A stretch of 64,000 nucleotides of DNA from Dehalococcoidia bacterium (GCA_022819585.1 JAJEGY010000030.1:1-64000), one strand, 5' to 3'; shown: positions 50,480 to 60,000, numbered from the stretch's first letter. Notes: generated by a model not told the origin, from the letters alone. Made by a program: numbers and translations.

Positions 50480-51388
50480 ATGAAGATCGCACTTATTGGT
50501 CAATCGGCTTTCGGCAAAGCAGTACTTGAGGCACTTGCGGCTCGTGAGGAGCACCAGATCGCAGGCGTATTCGCTGCACCAGATCGCAGTCGGAGCCGCG
50601 AGCCTTTGGCAGTTGCCGCAGAGGGAATGGGATTGCCTCTGCGGCAGTTCAAGCGGATGAGGGATCAGGAGTGTGTCGATGTGTTCCGGTCGTTGGGCGC
50701 AGATTTGTGCGTTATGGCGTATGTGACAGACATCGTTCCGAATGAGATTATCGAAGCGCCTTCGCGCGGAACGATCCAGTATCATCCGTCGTTGCTTCCC
50801 CTGCACCGTGGACCGAGTTCGATAAATTGGGCGATTATCGATGGGGATACGGAGACAGGGTTGTCGATTTTCTGGCCGGATGAGGGGCTGGATACTGGGC
50901 CGATACTGCTTCAGAAACGGGTTGAAATCGGGCCGAATGACTCCGTGGGATCGCTCTATTTCAACCACTTGTTTCCGATGGGGGTCGATGCGATTTTGGA
51001 GTCGGTAGATTTGGTCGCCGCGGGGGATGCGCCGAAGATAGTGCAGGATGAATCGGCGGCAACGTATGAGGGATGGTGTGGCGCTGATGATGCACATGTC
51101 GATTGGTCGAAAGACGCGAACACGATTCATAACTTGATCCGAGGATGCGACCCGCAGCCGGGTGCGTGGTCTATGTTGAACGGCGAGAAGGTGGCGTTTT
51201 TCGGGAGCACGATTGCGTCTAGTGAAGACGAAAGTGCGGCACCCGGGACAATCATAGGGTTGAGTGATGAAGGGATGGTTGTGGCCTGCGACGCGGGCGC
51301 TGTGCAGGTGAGGCGCGCTCGGATCGGGCGTGGTCGTAAGTCGCGTGCAAACGAGGTCGGATTAAGCGTCGGAGACCGCTTCAGTTAG
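50480..51388 (+). CDS. Formyltransferase-fold protein, 10-formyl-THF hydrolase-like (ALDH1L N-terminal type)
   Basis: 302 aa. The N-terminal Fmt domain has KIALIGQSAFGKAVLEAL and the catalytic His/Asp region YHPSLLPLHRGPSSINWAIIDGD with FWPDEGLDTGPILLQKR. The C-terminal OB-like domain has YEGWCGADDAHVDWSKDANTIHNLIRGCDPQPGAW and ends with GRKSRANEVGLSVGD. The motif HPSLLPxHRGxSxINWxxIxGD and the C-terminal IHNxIRG match the hydrolase domain of 10-formyl-THF dehydrogenase better than methionyl-tRNA formyltransferase. It probably releases formate from 10-formyl-THF or transfers formyl to a non-tRNA target. True Fmt remains an alternative. Confidence 0.8.
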   Translation: MKIALIGQSAFGKAVLEALAAREEHQIAGVFAAPDRSRSREPLAVAAEGMGLPLRQFKRMRDQECVDVFRSLGADLCVMAYVTDIVPNEIIEAPSRGTIQYHPSLLPLHRGPSSINWAIIDGDTETGLSIFWPDEGLDTGPILLQKRVEIGPNDSVGSLYFNHLFPMGVDAILESVDLVAAGDAPKIVQDESAATYEGWCGADDAHVDWSKDANTIHNLIRGCDPQPGAWSMLNGEKVAFFGSTIASSEDESAAPGTIIGLSDEGMVVACDAGAVQVRRARIGRGRKSRANEVGLSVGDRFS

Positions 51389-52313
51389 TTCGGAACCAAT
51401 CGACCATTAGTTCTGTCACGCGCTCGGGGGCTTCCAAGTGCACGACATGGCCGCAGTTTTTGATGATTTCGAGGTGGGAGTTGGGTATGGATTGAGATGC
51501 CCTGCTGCTGTGACGGGTGGGGACTATCCGGTCTGAATCGCCCCAGACCAAGAGCGTAGGAAGTTTCACTGCGCTGAGCGTTTCGTCGCTGAGAACATCG
51601 TGCTGTCCCAAAACCCCGGTGAAGCTGCGCAGCCCTTCAAAGAACGCGTCGGTCGCGTGGTTTCGGTTCCCGATCCGGAAGACCATCTCTTTCCATGCTT
51701 CGCGCTCGTCGGATGGTCCTGATCTCTGCGCTTCGTAGTGGTCGAAAAAGAAGTAGCGGTCACGTCGCGAGTCGTAGCGGATGAAACGTCTCAGAGCGGG
51801 TATCGATGAGAGTCTCAGCAGAAAGTTCAATCCACGCCCAAACCCGGGCGATGACATGAGAATAGCGCGGTTGAAACGATCAGGCGCATTGATGATGGCG
51901 CCCAAACTGCCGATTGCTCCTAGGGAATGGCCGGCGATGTCCGCGGTCTCGATGTCGAACTGATCCATCACGCCTAGGATCACGTCGGCGATCTGTTTTC
52001 GCGGCGCAGATATGTGTCGGGGCATGTCCGACATGCCGAACATCGGGATGTCGGGGACGATGACTCGGTGATCGTGTGCGAGTGCTGCGATTTGTCGGTG
52101 CCATACAGGTCCGCCCATACCGGCTCCGTGCATCAAAATCACTGGCGGTCCGTCGCCGAATTCCATCACGTGGACACGTTCAAATTCGGCTGCCGAGACG
52201 AAGCGTCCTTCGTACTTCAGGCCCGAGAACGACATCAGTCGGTCTCCAGCTTCTCTGATCTGATCCAGGCTCTCGTCCCACACCGTTGAATGATGTTCAG
52301 CCGTTAAATCCAA
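51381..52313 (-). CDS. Alpha/beta hydrolase
   Basis: 310 aa. Oxyanion-hole motif HGAGMGGPVWHR, nucleophile elbow GHSLGAIGS (Ser), acid in LLVWGDSDRIVP and His in NCGHVVHLEAPE. Resembles C-C bond hydrolases and lactonases of the same fold. Overlaps the convergent formyl-THF hydrolase-like gene by 8 bases. Confidence 0.9.
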   Translation of the reverse strand: MDLTAEHHSTVWDESLDQIREAGDRLMSFSGLKYEGRFVSAAEFERVHVMEFGDGPPVILMHGAGMGGPVWHRQIAALAHDHRVIVPDIPMFGMSDMPRHISAPRKQIADVILGVMDQFDIETADIAGHSLGAIGSLGAIINAPDRFNRAILMSSPGFGRGLNFLLRLSSIPALRRFIRYDSRRDRYFFFDHYEAQRSGPSDEREAWKEMVFRIGNRNHATDAFFEGLRSFTGVLGQHDVLSDETLSAVKLPTLLVWGDSDRIVPTRHSSRASQSIPNSHLEIIKNCGHVVHLEAPERVTELMVDWFRTN

Positions 52314-52374
52314 AACATGACTGCCTAACTGTTGACCTAGTCCGAAAATGCGTCAGGTCTAGAATTGGGGTTGC

Positions 52375-54843
52375 ATGACATTATCCGCTACGAAAACTGA
52401 ACCTGAGCAATTGGAATCTCCTTCTGGTTCCACTCCCGAATCCATGCTCCTCGAAGCCGAGCGGCTGTTGGAGTTTGACCGCGTGCGTGAAATGTTGGCC
52501 GCGGAGGCACGGTTCTACATGTCGCGAGAGATTGTTCGCGAGTCGAAACCGGTGCGTCATCCCGAAGATGTCGCACGACTACAGGACGAGACCGCTGAAG
52601 CCGTGCATCTTCTCGATAGCAAAGGCGACATCGGATTGGCAGGAATGAGGGATCCTAGAGACCCGCTGAAACGCGCGATGCTCGGCGGAGTTCTGAACGG
52701 TTCTGAGTTGCTGATCCTGTGCGGAATCTTCCAGTCGATGTGGATCGCTCGAAACACTGTGATGGCGATTGAAGAAGACGTGCCGCGTCTCGTCGAGATC
52801 GCTTCACACATCCAAGATTTGAGGTCGGTGCGATCCGAGATCGTCGCCGCACTGTCCGACTCTGGCGATGTGCTTGACAGCGCCACGCCGAGGTTGGGAC
52901 AGCTTCGTGAACGCGCACGTACCGCATACCAACGCGCGATGCGGACCATGGAGCGAATCGTGTCTCGCGACGCGTTCCGGTCCGCACTTCAATCCAACGT
53001 CATCGCCTCCAGAAACGACCGCCTAGTCCTTGAGGTGAAGTCTTCGGAACGTAGCACCTTGCCCGGCATTATCCACGATATTTCATCAAGCGGACAGACC
53101 GCATTCATCGAGCCGTTTCAAGTGGTGGGCGCCACGAACGAGTGGCGTCAGATGGCGTTGGAGGCCGAGAAGGAAGAGGAGAGAATCCTGCGCAAATTCT
53201 CGCGAGCGATCGCAGCGCGCGGCGAAGATGCAATGGCGTCGATGCAGGCCGCTGCGAATCTGGACGCTGTAGTCGCTAGAGGCCGTTTGTCGTTAAAAAT
53301 AGGTGGGATTCGACCTAAATCCAGCTTTGATACCGATTCAAACAGCCGAACTGAACTATCGCTCATCGAGGCCCGTCACCCCCTCCTCGGAGACGAAGCG
53401 GTGCCGATATCGATGCATCTCGATGAGACGCGGCGCGGCCTTGTAGTGACCGGACCCAACACCGGGGGCAAGACAGTCGCTCTCAAAACGCTCGGATTGA
53501 TGGCATTGATGCATCAGTCGGGGATTCAGATACCCGCCCGTGAATCGTCCGAACTGCCAGTGTTCGATGGTGTCTACGCGGATATAGGCGATGCTCAAAG
53601 CATCGACAGGTCAATGTCCACGTTCTCATCCCACATGGAGAGGGTCATCAAGATCATCGCCCGTGCATCCAATCATTCCCTAGTGTTGCTAGACGAATTG
53701 GGAACAGGCACCGATCCTGAGGAGGGATCGGCGCTCGCCCGCGCCATTCTGGATCGACTGGTAAAGACGGGTGCCTGGACATGCATCACAACCCACCATC
53801 GGCAAGTCTCGGAATATGCCGCGACGCACGACAACTTGGTCAATGCCTCGGTCGAACTCGACCCCGAAACGATGTTGCCTAACTATCGGTTAATCATGGA
53901 CTTACCCGGCCAGAGCTACGCCATGCAGGTTGCTCAACGCCTCGGTCTTGAGCAGCCGATACTCGACCATGCGGAGACGATGCTGGATCCGTTGCGGACT
54001 CAGACCGAATCACTTCTGAAATCGTTGCAACGTGAACGCGACAATGTCCGAGAGATACAGGAGCAGGTGACCCGAGACCGCGCCGAAGCGGAAAAGCTGC
54101 GCGTAGAGGCCGAGGCGAATTTGACTCAATCCGAACAGGAACGGGACAAGTCGATCGAGCAGACCCGGGATCAGCTGAAGCAAGAAGCTCAACGAGTGCG
54201 CCGTCAGATGCGCCGACTTATGAGAGAGGCTGAGCGGAACCAGACTTGGCAAGAGGCCAGAGAGTCGGCCGCTGAGATCGTCAGGGAGGTCAACAGCGCG
54301 GACTGGATGGATGATGAACAGTCCGACGATGCGAAAGCGAACCGTAGAAGCACTGAACCTCGGCCCGATGAGACGCCTCAGTTCTCTGTTGGCGACACGG
54401 TGCGCGTGGAAAGTCTGGGACTGACCGGAGAGATCATCGAGATGGACCGAGATAATCGTGCGGTCATATTGGCCGGGACGATGCGGTTTCAGGCGCGTCC
54501 CCACATGATGACACTGGTCAAATCTGCCGATGTTGCTCCAGCTATCAACCAAGCTCCAACCCGCGCTTCGGGTGCTCCAAGGATGAGTCTCGTGTCAGAT
54601 GCCGCTGGCGATCTGGATGTGCGCGGATCACGAGTCCATATGGTTGAGTCGATGATCCCGCAATTCATCGATCGGGCCTTCATGCAAGGCCTCACAAGTG
54701 TGCGCATCATACACGGCGAAGGCACCGGCGCACTCCGACAAGCCGTACGCGACATGCTCTCACGCGAACCGCACGTCGAAACATTTCACCCAGCCCCACG
54801 AAACGCCGGCGGCAACGGCGTCACAATCGCGATGCTAGGGTAG
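52375..54843 (+). CDS. mutS2: Endonuclease MutS2
   Basis: 822 aa. No mismatch-recognition domain I. Core and clamp (about 20-330), then the ATPase: VVTGPNTGGKTVALKTLGL (Walker A), STFSSHMERV, LVLLDELGTGTDPEEGSALARAIL (Walker B) and TTHHRQVSEYA. A long coiled coil follows (about 540-640, Arg/Glu/Gln-rich), then a KOW-like segment FSVGDTVRVESLGLTGEI and a C-terminal Smr domain with LDVRGSRVHMVESMI and the loop IIHGEGTGALR. MutS2 acts on collided ribosomes and/or suppresses recombination. The last 150 bases are markedly more C-rich than the rest of the gene. Confidence 0.95.
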   Translation: MTLSATKTEPEQLESPSGSTPESMLLEAERLLEFDRVREMLAAEARFYMSREIVRESKPVRHPEDVARLQDETAEAVHLLDSKGDIGLAGMRDPRDPLKRAMLGGVLNGSELLILCGIFQSMWIARNTVMAIEEDVPRLVEIASHIQDLRSVRSEIVAALSDSGDVLDSATPRLGQLRERARTAYQRAMRTMERIVSRDAFRSALQSNVIASRNDRLVLEVKSSERSTLPGIIHDISSSGQTAFIEPFQVVGATNEWRQMALEAEKEEERILRKFSRAIAARGEDAMASMQAAANLDAVVARGRLSLKIGGIRPKSSFDTDSNSRTELSLIEARHPLLGDEAVPISMHLDETRRGLVVTGPNTGGKTVALKTLGLMALMHQSGIQIPARESSELPVFDGVYADIGDAQSIDRSMSTFSSHMERVIKIIARASNHSLVLLDELGTGTDPEEGSALARAILDRLVKTGAWTCITTHHRQVSEYAATHDNLVNASVELDPETMLPNYRLIMDLPGQSYAMQVAQRLGLEQPILDHAETMLDPLRTQTESLLKSLQRERDNVREIQEQVTRDRAEAEKLRVEAEANLTQSEQERDKSIEQTRDQLKQEAQRVRRQMRRLMREAERNQTWQEARESAAEIVREVNSADWMDDEQSDDAKANRRSTEPRPDETPQFSVGDTVRVESLGLTGEIIEMDRDNRAVILAGTMRFQARPHMMTLVKSADVAPAINQAPTRASGAPRMSLVSDAAGDLDVRGSRVHMVESMIPQFIDRAFMQGLTSVRIIHGEGTGALRQAVRDMLSREPHVETFHPAPRNAGGNGVTIAMLG

Positions 54844-54902
54844 CCGTCGCACACCCTTGTCTCTTCTTTCCCTGAATCCGCGGTTCCGTCAAAAACCGCC
54901 AT

Positions 54903-56030
54903 TCACATAACCCGCGCCCGCAACTGACCGCAACCCGCATCTATATCTATACCCTTCTCGATCCGCACCGTTGAGGGCACACCGAACCGTCGCAACTCGA
55001 CCTGAAAAAGCTCTGCATCGTCCCGGCTAGTGCGCTCGTAAGGACCGTCTGATGTGGGGTTGACAGGAATGAGGTTGACATGGCAGAGCATCCCGGAAAG
55101 GAGGTTTCCGAGTTTGCGGGCATGGCTGATCGTGTCGTTCTGGCCTTTGAGCAGCACGTACTCGAAGAAGATCCGCCGATCCGTCGACTCGACGTATCTA
55201 CGGCAAGCATCCAAGAGGACCGACAACGGATATCGACGATTTATCGGCATCGTCTCGGAACGAGTCTCGTCATCGGGGGCATGGAGTGAGACTGCTAGAT
55301 TGATCTGGATGTTCTCGCCTGCGAGTTGAATGATTTGGGGAGCAAGGCCGACTGTCGAAAGGGTGATGTGTCGAGCACCGACGGCCAAGCCATTCGCATC
55401 GTTGATCGACCGAATCGCCGCCATCGTGTTGTCGTAGTTCGCCAATGGCTCACCCATACCCATGAATACGACGTTCGTCACGCCCTGCACACTCCCGAGG
55501 TCACGCCGCCCATCCTCAACTTCGGCACGATCCTCAGCCAACCCGATTCGCTGCATGAAGATGATCTGGGCTACGATTTCTCCGACGCTGAGTTGTCGGC
55601 GAAATCCCTGCTGTCCCGTGGCGCAGAACGTGCAGCCCAAGGCACAACCCGCCTGCGTCGACACGCAAACCGTCTTTCTAGCCTTGCGATGACTATCCGA
55701 CTTGTACCGCATCAAAACCGTCTCGATCAATTCCCCATCCGGCAACCGGAACAACGCTTTATCGGTAGACCCATCCCGCGAAGTCAGATGCAGCACCTTT
55801 TCCAGCGGATCGACCACGTAACGCTCAGAGAGTTCGTTCCTTAGTGCCTTCGGAAGCGTCGTGATTGCATCGAAATCGTCGATGCACTCGCGATGAACGG
55901 CCTGCCAGATCTGCTTTGCACGATATCGAGATTGGCCGAACGAGTCGACAACTTCGCGTTCCAATTCGGAACGCCCAAGGTCGAGAATCGTGGGTTTGGT
56001 GCGCGAAGGCGCGTTGATAGCGACAGCCAT
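54903..56030 (-). CDS. rlmN: Dual-specificity 23S rRNA / tRNA adenine C2-methyltransferase RlmN
   Basis: 375-aa radical SAM enzyme. The 4Fe-4S motif is Cys129-x3-Cys133-x2-Cys136 (CALGCTFCATG), preceded by TVCVSTQAG. Also present are NVVFMGMGEPLANYDNTM, HITLSTVGLAPQI, and the end RKGIDIDAGCGQL-like segment whose Cys367 is the methyl-carrying residue. Modifies A2503 of 23S rRNA and A37 of some tRNAs. It faces mutS2 tail to tail (59-nt gap). Confidence 0.96.
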   Translation of the reverse strand: MAVAINAPSRTKPTILDLGRSELEREVVDSFGQSRYRAKQIWQAVHRECIDDFDAITTLPKALRNELSERYVVDPLEKVLHLTSRDGSTDKALFRLPDGELIETVLMRYKSDSHRKARKTVCVSTQAGCALGCTFCATGQQGFRRQLSVGEIVAQIIFMQRIGLAEDRAEVEDGRRDLGSVQGVTNVVFMGMGEPLANYDNTMAAIRSINDANGLAVGARHITLSTVGLAPQIIQLAGENIQINLAVSLHAPDDETRSETMPINRRYPLSVLLDACRRYVESTDRRIFFEYVLLKGQNDTISHARKLGNLLSGMLCHVNLIPVNPTSDGPYERTSRDDAELFQVELRRFGVPSTVRIEKGIDIDAGCGQLRARVM

Positions 56031-56086
56031 GCACTAAATGCTAAAGGGTGGGGGCGGATGCTTTGGCTATGCTCAAGGTTGTGCGC

Positions 56087-56302
56087 CTAACGGAATCTCA
56101 AACAGTTCCAGCTCCTGCACTCGTCAACATCACTCTTGCCGGTTTCGCGAACCTTCATCCAAGCCTCTTCTAAGCTTGCATAAGGACCGTGCCAACGGTT
56201 GTCTGGGCGACGATTCGCTTTACGCTTCTGATAGCAATCTGAATGTTCGAAGTGGATGCGCGCCCGCTTAGTGACATCGTCCTCATAGACTCGATACGTC
56301 AT
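56087..56302 (-). CDS. Small conserved-type hypothetical protein
   Basis: 71 aa, basic and Cys/His-containing: YRVYEDDVTKRARIHFEHSDCYQKRK, then NRWHGPYASLEEAWMKVRETGKSDVDEC. The WHGPY-SxEEA-TGKxxVxxC layout resembles short uncharacterised proteins in many bacteria, perhaps with a metal-binding site (His, two to three Cys). It lies 48 nt after the DUF433 gene in the same direction. Confidence 0.6.
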   Translation of the reverse strand: MTYRVYEDDVTKRARIHFEHSDCYQKRKANRRPDNRWHGPYASLEEAWMKVRETGKSDVDECRSWNCLRFR

Positions 56303-56350
56303 GTGCAGGCGTAGTTGATCTCGCAGATTAAGGGCTACGATGGTTCGAGT

Positions 56351-56602
56351 TCAGACTGAACACCGAAGTTTTGCTCTCGACATGGAGCGGTGAGCAAAAA
56401 GCAGACAAGCTTGGATATCTTCCGCTTCAAGAAACGCATATTCCCGGAGAATGGTATCCGCACTTTCGCCCGACGCCAACATCCCCAAAATGTGCTCCAC
56501 CGCTACGCGCATATCGCGGATGATCGGTTTACCGCCGAACACATCCGCGCGCACCGTGATACGGCTCAACAATTCTTCATCCCTTGACACGGTTTCCTCC
56601 AT
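56351..56602 (-). CDS. DUF433 antitoxin-like protein
   Basis: 83 aa from the ATG at 56602 (open to a GTG at 56635). Contains RITVRADVFGGKPIIRDMRVAVEHILGMLASGESADTILREYAFLEAEDIQACLLFA in segments, the DUF433 helix-turn-helix pattern. DUF433 proteins are usually the antitoxin of a DUF5615 PIN-like toxin. Here the next gene downstream is a different small protein, so the toxin is missing or lost. Confidence 0.82.
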   Translation of the reverse strand: MEETVSRDEELLSRITVRADVFGGKPIIRDMRVAVEHILGMLASGESADTILREYAFLEAEDIQACLLFAHRSMSRAKLRCSV

Positions 56603-56705
56603 CGCAGGATATTTTAACGCGGTATCAATACTCACTCGTCGAAATCAACCAGCACAGAAAGGATGCGGTGTTCGAGCTCGGATATCAGGGTGATGGAATG
56701 TTGGC

Positions 56706-57869
56706 TCATCTAACTATCAGCACGTCGCCGACCCGGAAATGTTCAAGCGCGTCCTCGTTTACCTCAATGCCGAGCCCAGGAGATTCCGGAACATCGACCC
56801 ACCCATCGGTCTGAGTGAAGAAAGGATCGGTCAAAGCGCTCCTTACAGGGTGGATAGTCTGATCAAACTCCGTTACTGGTTCGTTGACGAGTGGCTCTTT
56901 CGGATGCGCCGGTGGTGCCTGTGAGATGGTGGCCAAGACATGGAGGATGGCGGCGAGGCTGATGTGTGTATTGAAGAAGTGTGGGACGAACTGGATGTTG
57001 AAGGCTTCGGCCATCTGGGCGCAGAGCTTGAGTTCTGAGATGCCGCCGACGTTGACGATCTCGGGTTGGATCATGTCGAAGATGCGGCGGCGGAGCAGAC
57101 GTGCTACATCTCGGCGTGTGCTCGCAGATTCTCCTCCTGCGATCGGCACGGGGGATTGCGTGGTGATTAGCAGGTTGTCGTCGAGAGCGCGTGAGGAGGT
57201 TGGTTCTTCGAACCATCCGACGTTCGCGTCGGCGATCCGGCGTGCCATGACGAGGGCTGTGCCTGTGTCGTAGGCCTCGTTGGCATCGACCATTATTCGG
57301 ATGTCATCGCCGACGGTTCTTCGCAGCGTGTGGACGCGGTTGACATCTTCGTCGACGGTCAGGCCGCCAATTTTCATCTTCATCGCCTTGAACCCGGCCT
57401 CCGCGTGAGATTGCGCCTCCTCGCGTAGGTCGGGCCACGTCGGATCAGTCACGTCTCTCTCGGTGTAGAAGAGGCCGGTGGCGTAGGTGAAGATTCTGTC
57501 TCGGACCTTGCCGCCTAGGAGTTCGTAGACGGGGAGGCCACGAGATTTGCCGACCAGGTCGTGGAGTGCGATGTCGATGGCGCTCGCCACCTTGGATGCG
57601 ATGCCGCTATAGCCGCCGCCTTGATATCGCGTGTTGACTATCGACTGCCAGATGCTACCGAAGTGTTCCGGATCCATTCCGATGACGCCTTGGGCGACGT
57701 CGGCGAAGTCTTTGGCTCCCGCACCAGTTTCGCCCCATCCGTAGGTACCGTCGTCAGCGATGACTTTGACCGCGAGCGTGTTGCGAGTCGTTTTCCATCC
57801 CATCGACGATTTGTAGGGATCATCGATCTTGCCGACGAGATTGTGGAGTTCGATGCGTTGGATCTTCAT
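56706..57869 (-). CDS. Mandelate racemase / muconate lactonizing enzyme family protein (copy 1)
   Basis: 387-aa enolase-superfamily enzyme. The N-terminal capping domain is followed by a barrel with KxK (AMKMKIGG), metal ligands in MVDANEAYD (Asp), WFEEP (Glu) and GGESAST (Glu), and the His of VPHFFNTHIS pairing with an Asp in DMIQPEIVNVGGISE. This is the mandelate-racemase-type catalytic set, used by sugar-acid dehydratases and racemases. Starts 15 nt after its tandem paralogue ends. Confidence 0.9.
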   Translation of the reverse strand: MKIQRIELHNLVGKIDDPYKSSMGWKTTRNTLAVKVIADDGTYGWGETGAGAKDFADVAQGVIGMDPEHFGSIWQSIVNTRYQGGGYSGIASKVASAIDIALHDLVGKSRGLPVYELLGGKVRDRIFTYATGLFYTERDVTDPTWPDLREEAQSHAEAGFKAMKMKIGGLTVDEDVNRVHTLRRTVGDDIRIMVDANEAYDTGTALVMARRIADANVGWFEEPTSSRALDDNLLITTQSPVPIAGGESASTRRDVARLLRRRIFDMIQPEIVNVGGISELKLCAQMAEAFNIQFVPHFFNTHISLAAILHVLATISQAPPAHPKEPLVNEPVTEFDQTIHPVRSALTDPFFTQTDGWVDVPESPGLGIEVNEDALEHFRVGDVLIVR

Positions 57870-57884
57870 GGCGCTGGTGTTGGT

Positions 57885-59048
57885 CTATTGAACGACGATT
57901 GCGTCGCCCTGTCGGAAATGCGCCAATGCGCCTTCGTCAACCTCAACCCCGAGCCCTGGTTTATCGGGGACCGCGACGTGGCTGTCGGCCTGTTTGAAGA
58001 TCGGATCGGTTAGGTTTTCGCGGATCGGGTGTGGCGTCTGGTCGAACTCGGTCACCGGCTCGTTGACGTACGGTTCTTTGGGATGTGCCGGGGGAGATTG
58101 AGCTACGGTGGCGAGGGTGTGAAGGATGGCCGAAAAGCTGATCGCGGTGTTCCAGAAATGCGGGACGAATCGGACGTTGCAGGCTTCGGCCATGGATGCC
58201 GAGAGTTTGAGTTCGGAGATTCCTCCGACGTTCACGATCTCCGGTTGGATGATGTCGAAGACACGGTCTTTGAGGATACGGGCCACTTCGCGCCGAGTGC
58301 TCGCTGATTCACCGCCGGATGTTGGGATCGGGGATCGGCTGGTTACTAGAAGGTTGTCTTCGTCTTCGCGAGAGGAGCACGGCTCTTCGAACCAAGTCAC
58401 ATCCGCGTCGGCCATCTGGTATGAGGCTTGGATCGCCGTCATCGGGTCGTACGCCTCGTTTGCGTCGACCATGATGCGTATGTCCTCGCCGACTTGATCG
58501 CGGAGCGCGTAGATCCTGTCGATATCTTCTTTGAGAGTCAGGCCACCGATCTTCATCTTCATGCCGGAGAAGCCTTCGTCGACGTAGCCTTGGGCCTCCT
58601 CTCGGAAGTCGGACCATGTTTTGTCTTCGAGATCGGAGGGGACGTCGTAGAGGCCGGTGGCGTAGGTGCAGATTCGGTCGCGGACCTTGCCGCCGAGGAT
58701 TTCGTAGACGGGTTTACCTCGGGCGCGGCCGACGAGGTCGTGGAGGGCCATGTCGACTGCGCTCGCGATATTGGATGCTGGTCCCGCGTATCCGCCGCTC
58801 TGGTAGTTGGGGTTGACGATGGATTGCCAGATGGCCCCGATGCGTTCGGGGTTCTCGCCGATGAGCTTCGTGGCGGCACCGGCAAGAGCGTCTGGGCTAC
58901 AGCCGGTTTCGCCCCAGCCGTATGCGCCGTTGTCCGCGATGATGCGGACGACCTGGGTAGCGCGCTCGTGTGTCCAGCGTTGCGACCAACCAAATGGCTG
59001 GTTGAGTTTGCCGACGAGCGGATGTATCTCGATCCGTTCGATCTTCAC
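57885..59048 (-). CDS. Mandelate racemase / muconate lactonizing enzyme family protein (copy 2)
   Basis: 387 aa, same length as and homologous throughout to the gene downstream. Catalytic and metal residues are in GMKMKIGG (KxK), MVDANEAYD, WFEEP, GGESASTR, DIIQPEIVNVGGISE and VPHFWNTAIS. GTG start, with a 4-base overlap (GTGA) with the stop of the aldo/keto reductase. Probably handles a sugar acid related to, but different from, that of its twin. Best guess: dehydratase of an aldonate or aldarate. Confidence 0.9.
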   Translation of the reverse strand: MKIERIEIHPLVGKLNQPFGWSQRWTHERATQVVRIIADNGAYGWGETGCSPDALAGAATKLIGENPERIGAIWQSIVNPNYQSGGYAGPASNIASAVDMALHDLVGRARGKPVYEILGGKVRDRICTYATGLYDVPSDLEDKTWSDFREEAQGYVDEGFSGMKMKIGGLTLKEDIDRIYALRDQVGEDIRIMVDANEAYDPMTAIQASYQMADADVTWFEEPCSSREDEDNLLVTSRSPIPTSGGESASTRREVARILKDRVFDIIQPEIVNVGGISELKLSASMAEACNVRFVPHFWNTAISFSAILHTLATVAQSPPAHPKEPYVNEPVTEFDQTPHPIRENLTDPIFKQADSHVAVPDKPGLGVEVDEGALAHFRQGDAIVVQ

Positions 59049-59971
59049 GTGAGTTGCCGCCAGTCGTCGTCGAGTTCGGCGAAGCGGTCATGCATAGCGT
59101 CGACGAAAGTCCCGTCGATACCCAACGCGTCGTCTAGCGTCTCGATGTTGGAGACCATGTGGCGCGGGTTCTTGGTGCCGATGATTGCGACGTGGATTTC
59201 AGGATGAGCCAATGTGAAGCCCATGGCAGCGATGATCGGGTCATCCGGTTCGCCGGGCACGTCTCCCGCGGCTTGGACCTTCGCGGAGCGCTGGAGGTAG
59301 GTGTCATCGTAACTTCGCCTTGAGCTGGACATGCCGGATTTGGCCATGCCCCAAGTTGCACCAGCGATTGGTCTTTTGACGATGACGCCCGTGCCCGCCT
59401 TGGCGCATTTTTCGAGGAGGCCGGTCGTGTAAGCGCGTTGCTCAACTAGGTTGAAGCTGGTCTGGAGGGTGTCGAAAATACCGGAGTCAACGGCCCAATG
59501 CGCGGCTTCGTTGTCGCCGGAGTAGCCGATCATGCGGGTCTTGCCGGCATCGCGGGCGTCTTCGAGGGCTCGGATGATGTCGCCCTTCTCAAGGTCGGGA
59601 ATACCGCAGGAGTGGAGCTGCACTAGGTCAACGTATTCGGTGTTCAAGCGTCGGAGGCTTCGGTCGATGGAATCGCGTACGGTTTCGTAGGTCCAGTCGC
59701 TTCCGTTTAAGCCGTCGCCGCGGGCGTGACCCGCTTTGGTGACGAGGGCGTATTCATCTCGACGATTGGCGACGGTGCGCCCGATGAGTTCTTCGGAGAT
59801 GCCGTAGCATGCGGCGGTGTCGAGGAAGTTGATGCCCATGTCGAGGGCGTTGTTGAGCACGTTTCCAGCCTGTTCGACGTCATCGAAGTCGAGTTCTGAG
59901 CCGATTTCCGCTAGCCCGGCTCCGAGGCGTGAGACTTTATAACCTGTTTTTCCAAAATCAACCATCTGCAT
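59045..59971 (-). CDS. Aldo/keto reductase
   Basis: 308 aa from the ATG at 59971, which has GGAGGA 7 nt upstream. The frame is open to 60358, but the extension overlaps the pentapeptide gene and is not real. Catalytic residues are seen in INFLDTAACYG (Asp and Tyr), VTKAGH (Lys) and VQLHSCG (His), and the cofactor end is VAIIGTKNP. Ethanol-type galactose dehydrogenase or aryl-alcohol reductase-like. First gene of an AKR-enolase-enolase unit, consistent with sugar or sugar-acid oxidation. Confidence 0.9.
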   Translation of the reverse strand: MQMVDFGKTGYKVSRLGAGLAEIGSELDFDDVEQAGNVLNNALDMGINFLDTAACYGISEELIGRTVANRRDEYALVTKAGHARGDGLNGSDWTYETVRDSIDRSLRRLNTEYVDLVQLHSCGIPDLEKGDIIRALEDARDAGKTRMIGYSGDNEAAHWAVDSGIFDTLQTSFNLVEQRAYTTGLLEKCAKAGTGVIVKRPIAGATWGMAKSGMSSSRRSYDDTYLQRSAKVQAAGDVPGEPDDPIIAAMGFTLAHPEIHVAIIGTKNPRHMVSNIETLDDALGIDGTFVDAMHDRFAELDDDWRQLT

Positions 59972-60000
59972 ATTTGTGTCCTCCTTGGGATCGTCGTTAT

